DNA of 64,000 nucleotides. Source: Opitutia bacterium. GTDB lineage: Bacteria > Verrucomicrobiota > Verrucomicrobiia > Opitutales > UBA953. Positions 62,369 to 64,000 of this stretch are shown here, one piece after another (the first letter of the stretch is position 1; each line of letters starts with the position of its first letter). The stretch covers positions 1 to 64,000 of the forward strand of contig BGOI01000003.1 of the NCBI GenBank assembly GCA_003569165.1, in the 5' to 3' direction. Below the pieces are notes generated by a model. It did no database searches and was not told the DNA's origin. It worked only from the letters and a program-made list of their open reading frames with translations. The position numbers were made by a program, and so were the translations under genes.

Positions 62369-63007
62369 TCAGATCACGCCTGGCAACTGATCCAGCGACG
62401 TGATAAACGCATCCGCCCCGGCCTTCACCTTGGCGCGGACGGCGTAGCGGCCGAAGCCGATGACCTTATCGGCATCGCCCTTGACCTCGAGGTCGCTGGC
62501 GCCGTCGCCGACCATGACGACAGTCGTGGCCTGATGTTCGGCGCGGAGACGGCGGGCGACGACGTTCTTGCCCTTGGAACGGCAGGTCGGGCAGGACTCG
62601 TCGAAGCTGGCGTAGGAGCCATCGGCGTGGAAACGGAGGATCACCGCTTCGACGCGGTCGATGCCGAGGTAAGCGGCGAGCGGGAGGATGGCCTGGGTGA
62701 AGCCGCCGCTGACGATGGCGATCTTCCAGCCCGCGGCGCGGAGCTGCTCAAGCGTCGCCTTGGCGGTGGGCTCGACCGTCGCGATATACTTCGCGCCGAT
62801 GGCTTCCAGCTCGGCCTTGGTCGGCTTGATGATGTCGAGACGCTTGGCGAAGATGGCTTCCATCGGCGTGCCGCCGTCCATGGCCGCGTTGGTCATGTCC
62901 TCGATGGCCTTGAAAGTCTCCGGCCCGCGCAGGCGGCCGAGCTCGTCGATTCCCTCGATGGACGAGAGGGTCGAATCACAGTCGAGGAGCAGGAGCTTCG
63001 TGGCCAC
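62369..63007 (-). CDS. serB: Phosphoserine phosphatase (HAD family)
   Basis: 212 aa. HAD motif I LLLDCDSTLSSIEGIDELG (D9 nucleophile, D11) with the SerB-type STLS/E segment, motif II AIVSGGFTQAILPLA, motif III/IV region VVMVGDGASDLEVKG. Last step of serine synthesis. A CPTCRSKGKNVV segment with CxxC in the cap-adjacent loop is unusual. GTG start at 63007. Confidence 0.88.
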   Translation of the reverse strand: MATKLLLLDCDSTLSSIEGIDELGRLRGPETFKAIEDMTNAAMDGGTPMEAIFAKRLDIIKPTKAELEAIGAKYIATVEPTAKATLEQLRAAGWKIAIVSGGFTQAILPLAAYLGIDRVEAVILRFHADGSYASFDESCPTCRSKGKNVVARRLRAEHQATTVVMVGDGASDLEVKGDADKVIGFGRYAVRAKVKAGADAFITSLDQLPGVI

Positions 63008-63059
63008 GAGGGAACTACAAAGGGCGCCACCGATAAGGTCAAGAAAGGGCGGTGAGTGA

Positions 63060-63182
63060 GAGTATTGAGTATCGAGTATGGAGTATCGGGGTTGATGTGT
63101 GGTGCCGTTATTAAATGAGAGTGTCGCGGTTTGGGGATTCGTTTCGGGTGGCGGGTGGCAGCCCCGGGTGGCAGGTGGCAGG
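63060..63182 (+). repeat. Heptamer tandem repeats in the serB-upstream spacer
   Basis: GAGTATT GAGTATC GAGTATG GAGTATC at 63060-63087, and GGGTGGC GGGTGGC ... GGGTGGC AGGTGGC at 63146-63181. This 309-bp gap (63008-63316) holds these repeats and the third 12-mer array; I see no gene in it. Confidence 0.75.
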
Positions 63183-63196
63183 ATTGCTTGTCCTCA

Positions 63197-63246
63197 TCGA
63201 TTCAGCCCTCGATTCAGTCCTCAATGCAGTCATCGACTCAGTCCTC
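63197..63246 (+). repeat. 12-mer array, third copy
   Basis: Units TCGATTCAGCCC, TCGATTCAGTCC, TCAATGCAGTCA, TCGACTCAGTCC. Same 12-nt period and consensus (TCNATTCAGTCC) as at 54552 and 58585, more diverged. Confidence 0.8.
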
Positions 63247-63316
63247 TCCCGGCGGTCCCGGCCCTACCTACTGCAGGGTTGCCCTCTCGTCGGGTTGGCT
63301 CACTCTTCCGCTCATC

Positions 63317-63718
63317 ATGGCCTGCACCCCTCCTACCTCCGCCTCCGAAGTCTTCTGCCGCGCTGCCAAGTGCAACCGCCTCATGGGCCGGGTGCTCTTC
63401 GCTTTCGCCATCTTCCTAACGTTGATCCTTGTCAGTGGCAGCACCGAGTTCATCCGCAACTCCTCCGCGGGTAACGTCGGCAGTGCCGAGCGCATAGTCG
63501 GGCACCTGACGTCCGTCGTCGCTCAGTTGACCCTGCTTCTCTCTGTCCTATTCCTCGCCCGCCGTCGCTCCTCCGCCGCGCACCACGCCATGGTTAAGTC
63601 GAATAACCTCAAGGCCCTCGAGCTCCTTGCCGCCTCCGCGACCGACGAAGCCACGAAGAAGGACCTCCTCGCCCGCGCCGCCGACCTCGTCGCCGGCAAG
63701 CCGGGTTGCTGCAAGTAA
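63317..63718 (+). CDS. Small membrane protein, unknown function
   Basis: 133 aa with two predicted membrane helices (VLFAFAIFLTLILVSG; VVAQLTLLLSVLFLA), a basic linker RRRSSAAHH and a helical C-terminal part ending GKPGCCK. ATG 63317 (MACTPPTSASEVFC) is used because the ORF-track extension runs through the 12-mer repeat. Family not recognised. A REP with T-run follows and may act as its terminator. Confidence 0.5.
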   Translation: MACTPPTSASEVFCRAAKCNRLMGRVLFAFAIFLTLILVSGSTEFIRNSSAGNVGSAERIVGHLTSVVAQLTLLLSVLFLARRRSSAAHHAMVKSNNLKALELLAASATDEATKKDLLARAADLVAGKPGCCK

Positions 63719-63734
63719 GCGGACGTAAAATAAG

Positions 63735-63765
63735 GTAGGGACAGCACCACGTGCTGTCCTTTTTT
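63735..63765 (+). terminator. REP unit acting as a terminator
   Basis: GTAGGGACAGCACCACGTGC..., palindrome GGACAGCAC/GTGCTGTCC, followed by six T. Same 25-nt unit occurs inverted at 63964-63988 without differences. Confidence 0.65.
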
Positions 63766-63988
63766 GTGCCCGCGTTCGCCGCATGGTGAACGCCAGGGTA
63801 GGGGCGGGACTACGTCACGCCCTGGCCTGCATGGGTAGGGACGTGATTACCATCACGTCCGCGGGCGGACGGACATCGGAAAGATCGGTTACCTTGCTCG
63901 GCTCGTCGCGCGCGCCATCGCGAACGGCGGTCATGGCAATGACCGCCCTACCCGATACCGCTAGGACAGCACGTGGTGCTGTCCCTAC
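63735..63988. repeat. Cluster of five REP-like GTAG palindromes
   Basis: Units at 63735-63759 (+), 63798-63822 (+), 63835-63860 (+), 63926-63951 (-) and 63964-63988 (-). All start GTAGGG and continue into a hairpin whose sequence differs between units (ACAGCAC, GGCGGGAC, ACGTGAT, CGGTCAT cores), except that the first and last are identical and inverted. The 282 bp from 63719 to the window end hold only these; no gene is seen. Confidence 0.85.
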
Positions 63989-64000
63989 CTCGAGGCCTTA

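Overview
The window is about 64 kb of GC-rich, densely packed bacterial chromosome. It carries housekeeping genes only: no phage, IS element, plasmid or CRISPR array was seen. LPS genes (lpxA, an lptE-like lipoprotein, a gmhB-like phosphatase), ExbB/ExbD channels and lipobox proteins indicate a Gram-negative cell with two membranes. A GreA with a roughly 500-residue N-terminal extension (as in chlamydiae), TPR-rich exported proteins, and many starts without a Shine-Dalgarno sequence but with A/C-rich leaders suggest the PVC group, most likely Verrucomicrobia (possibly Opitutae). That placement is inference; no rRNA is present.

Layout. 1-5 kb: broken FAD-linked oxidase and nadE (minus), divergent from thrB-thrC (plus). 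5-12 kb: minus-strand operon of two large exported TPR proteins (one with a PKD domain), ExbB and two ExbD proteins. 12-15 kb: ArsR-methyltransferase fusion and long GreA. 15-21 kb: rlmN facing an envelope/lipid operon rpmF-plsX-fabH-TPR-lptE-rpe. 21-28.6 kb: gmhB-like gene, a tiny Cys-repeat exported protein, and a tightly overlapping operon pgi / coiled-coil protein / lipoprotein / rsmI / unknown / lpxA / pdxA / BtuF-like protein. 28.6-34.8 kb: ilvD divergent from scpB-pheA-MCE protein-glyS. 34.8-39.6 kb: MurU-AmgK-type fusion kinase, fur-family regulator, metX, cardiolipin synthase. 39.6-52 kb: rpsA, amidase, infC and peroxiredoxin (minus), then rpmI-rplT-pheS-pheT-gatCAB and a membrane protein (plus). 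52-64 kb: priA, corA, tRNA-Val, an IscA-type protein, tgt, pyrC, SRPBCC and ThuA proteins, serB and several unknowns.

The last 10 kb differs from the rest because its intergenic spaces are packed with repeats. These are REP-like GTAG-plus-palindrome units, a ~140-150-bp composite element present twice in opposite orientation, a four-unit 12-mer array present at three sites, heptamer tandem repeats and GGGGTA arrays. These repeats and the TPR/PKD-ExbBDD operon are the most interesting items.

Six genes (FAD oxidase, ilvD, scpB, pheA, priA, tgt) carry one or two 1-2-nt frameshifts inside otherwise intact conserved sequence. Because most are essential or core genes, sequencing or assembly indels are the more likely cause than real decay. 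Coordinates of those genes span the repaired reading frame.
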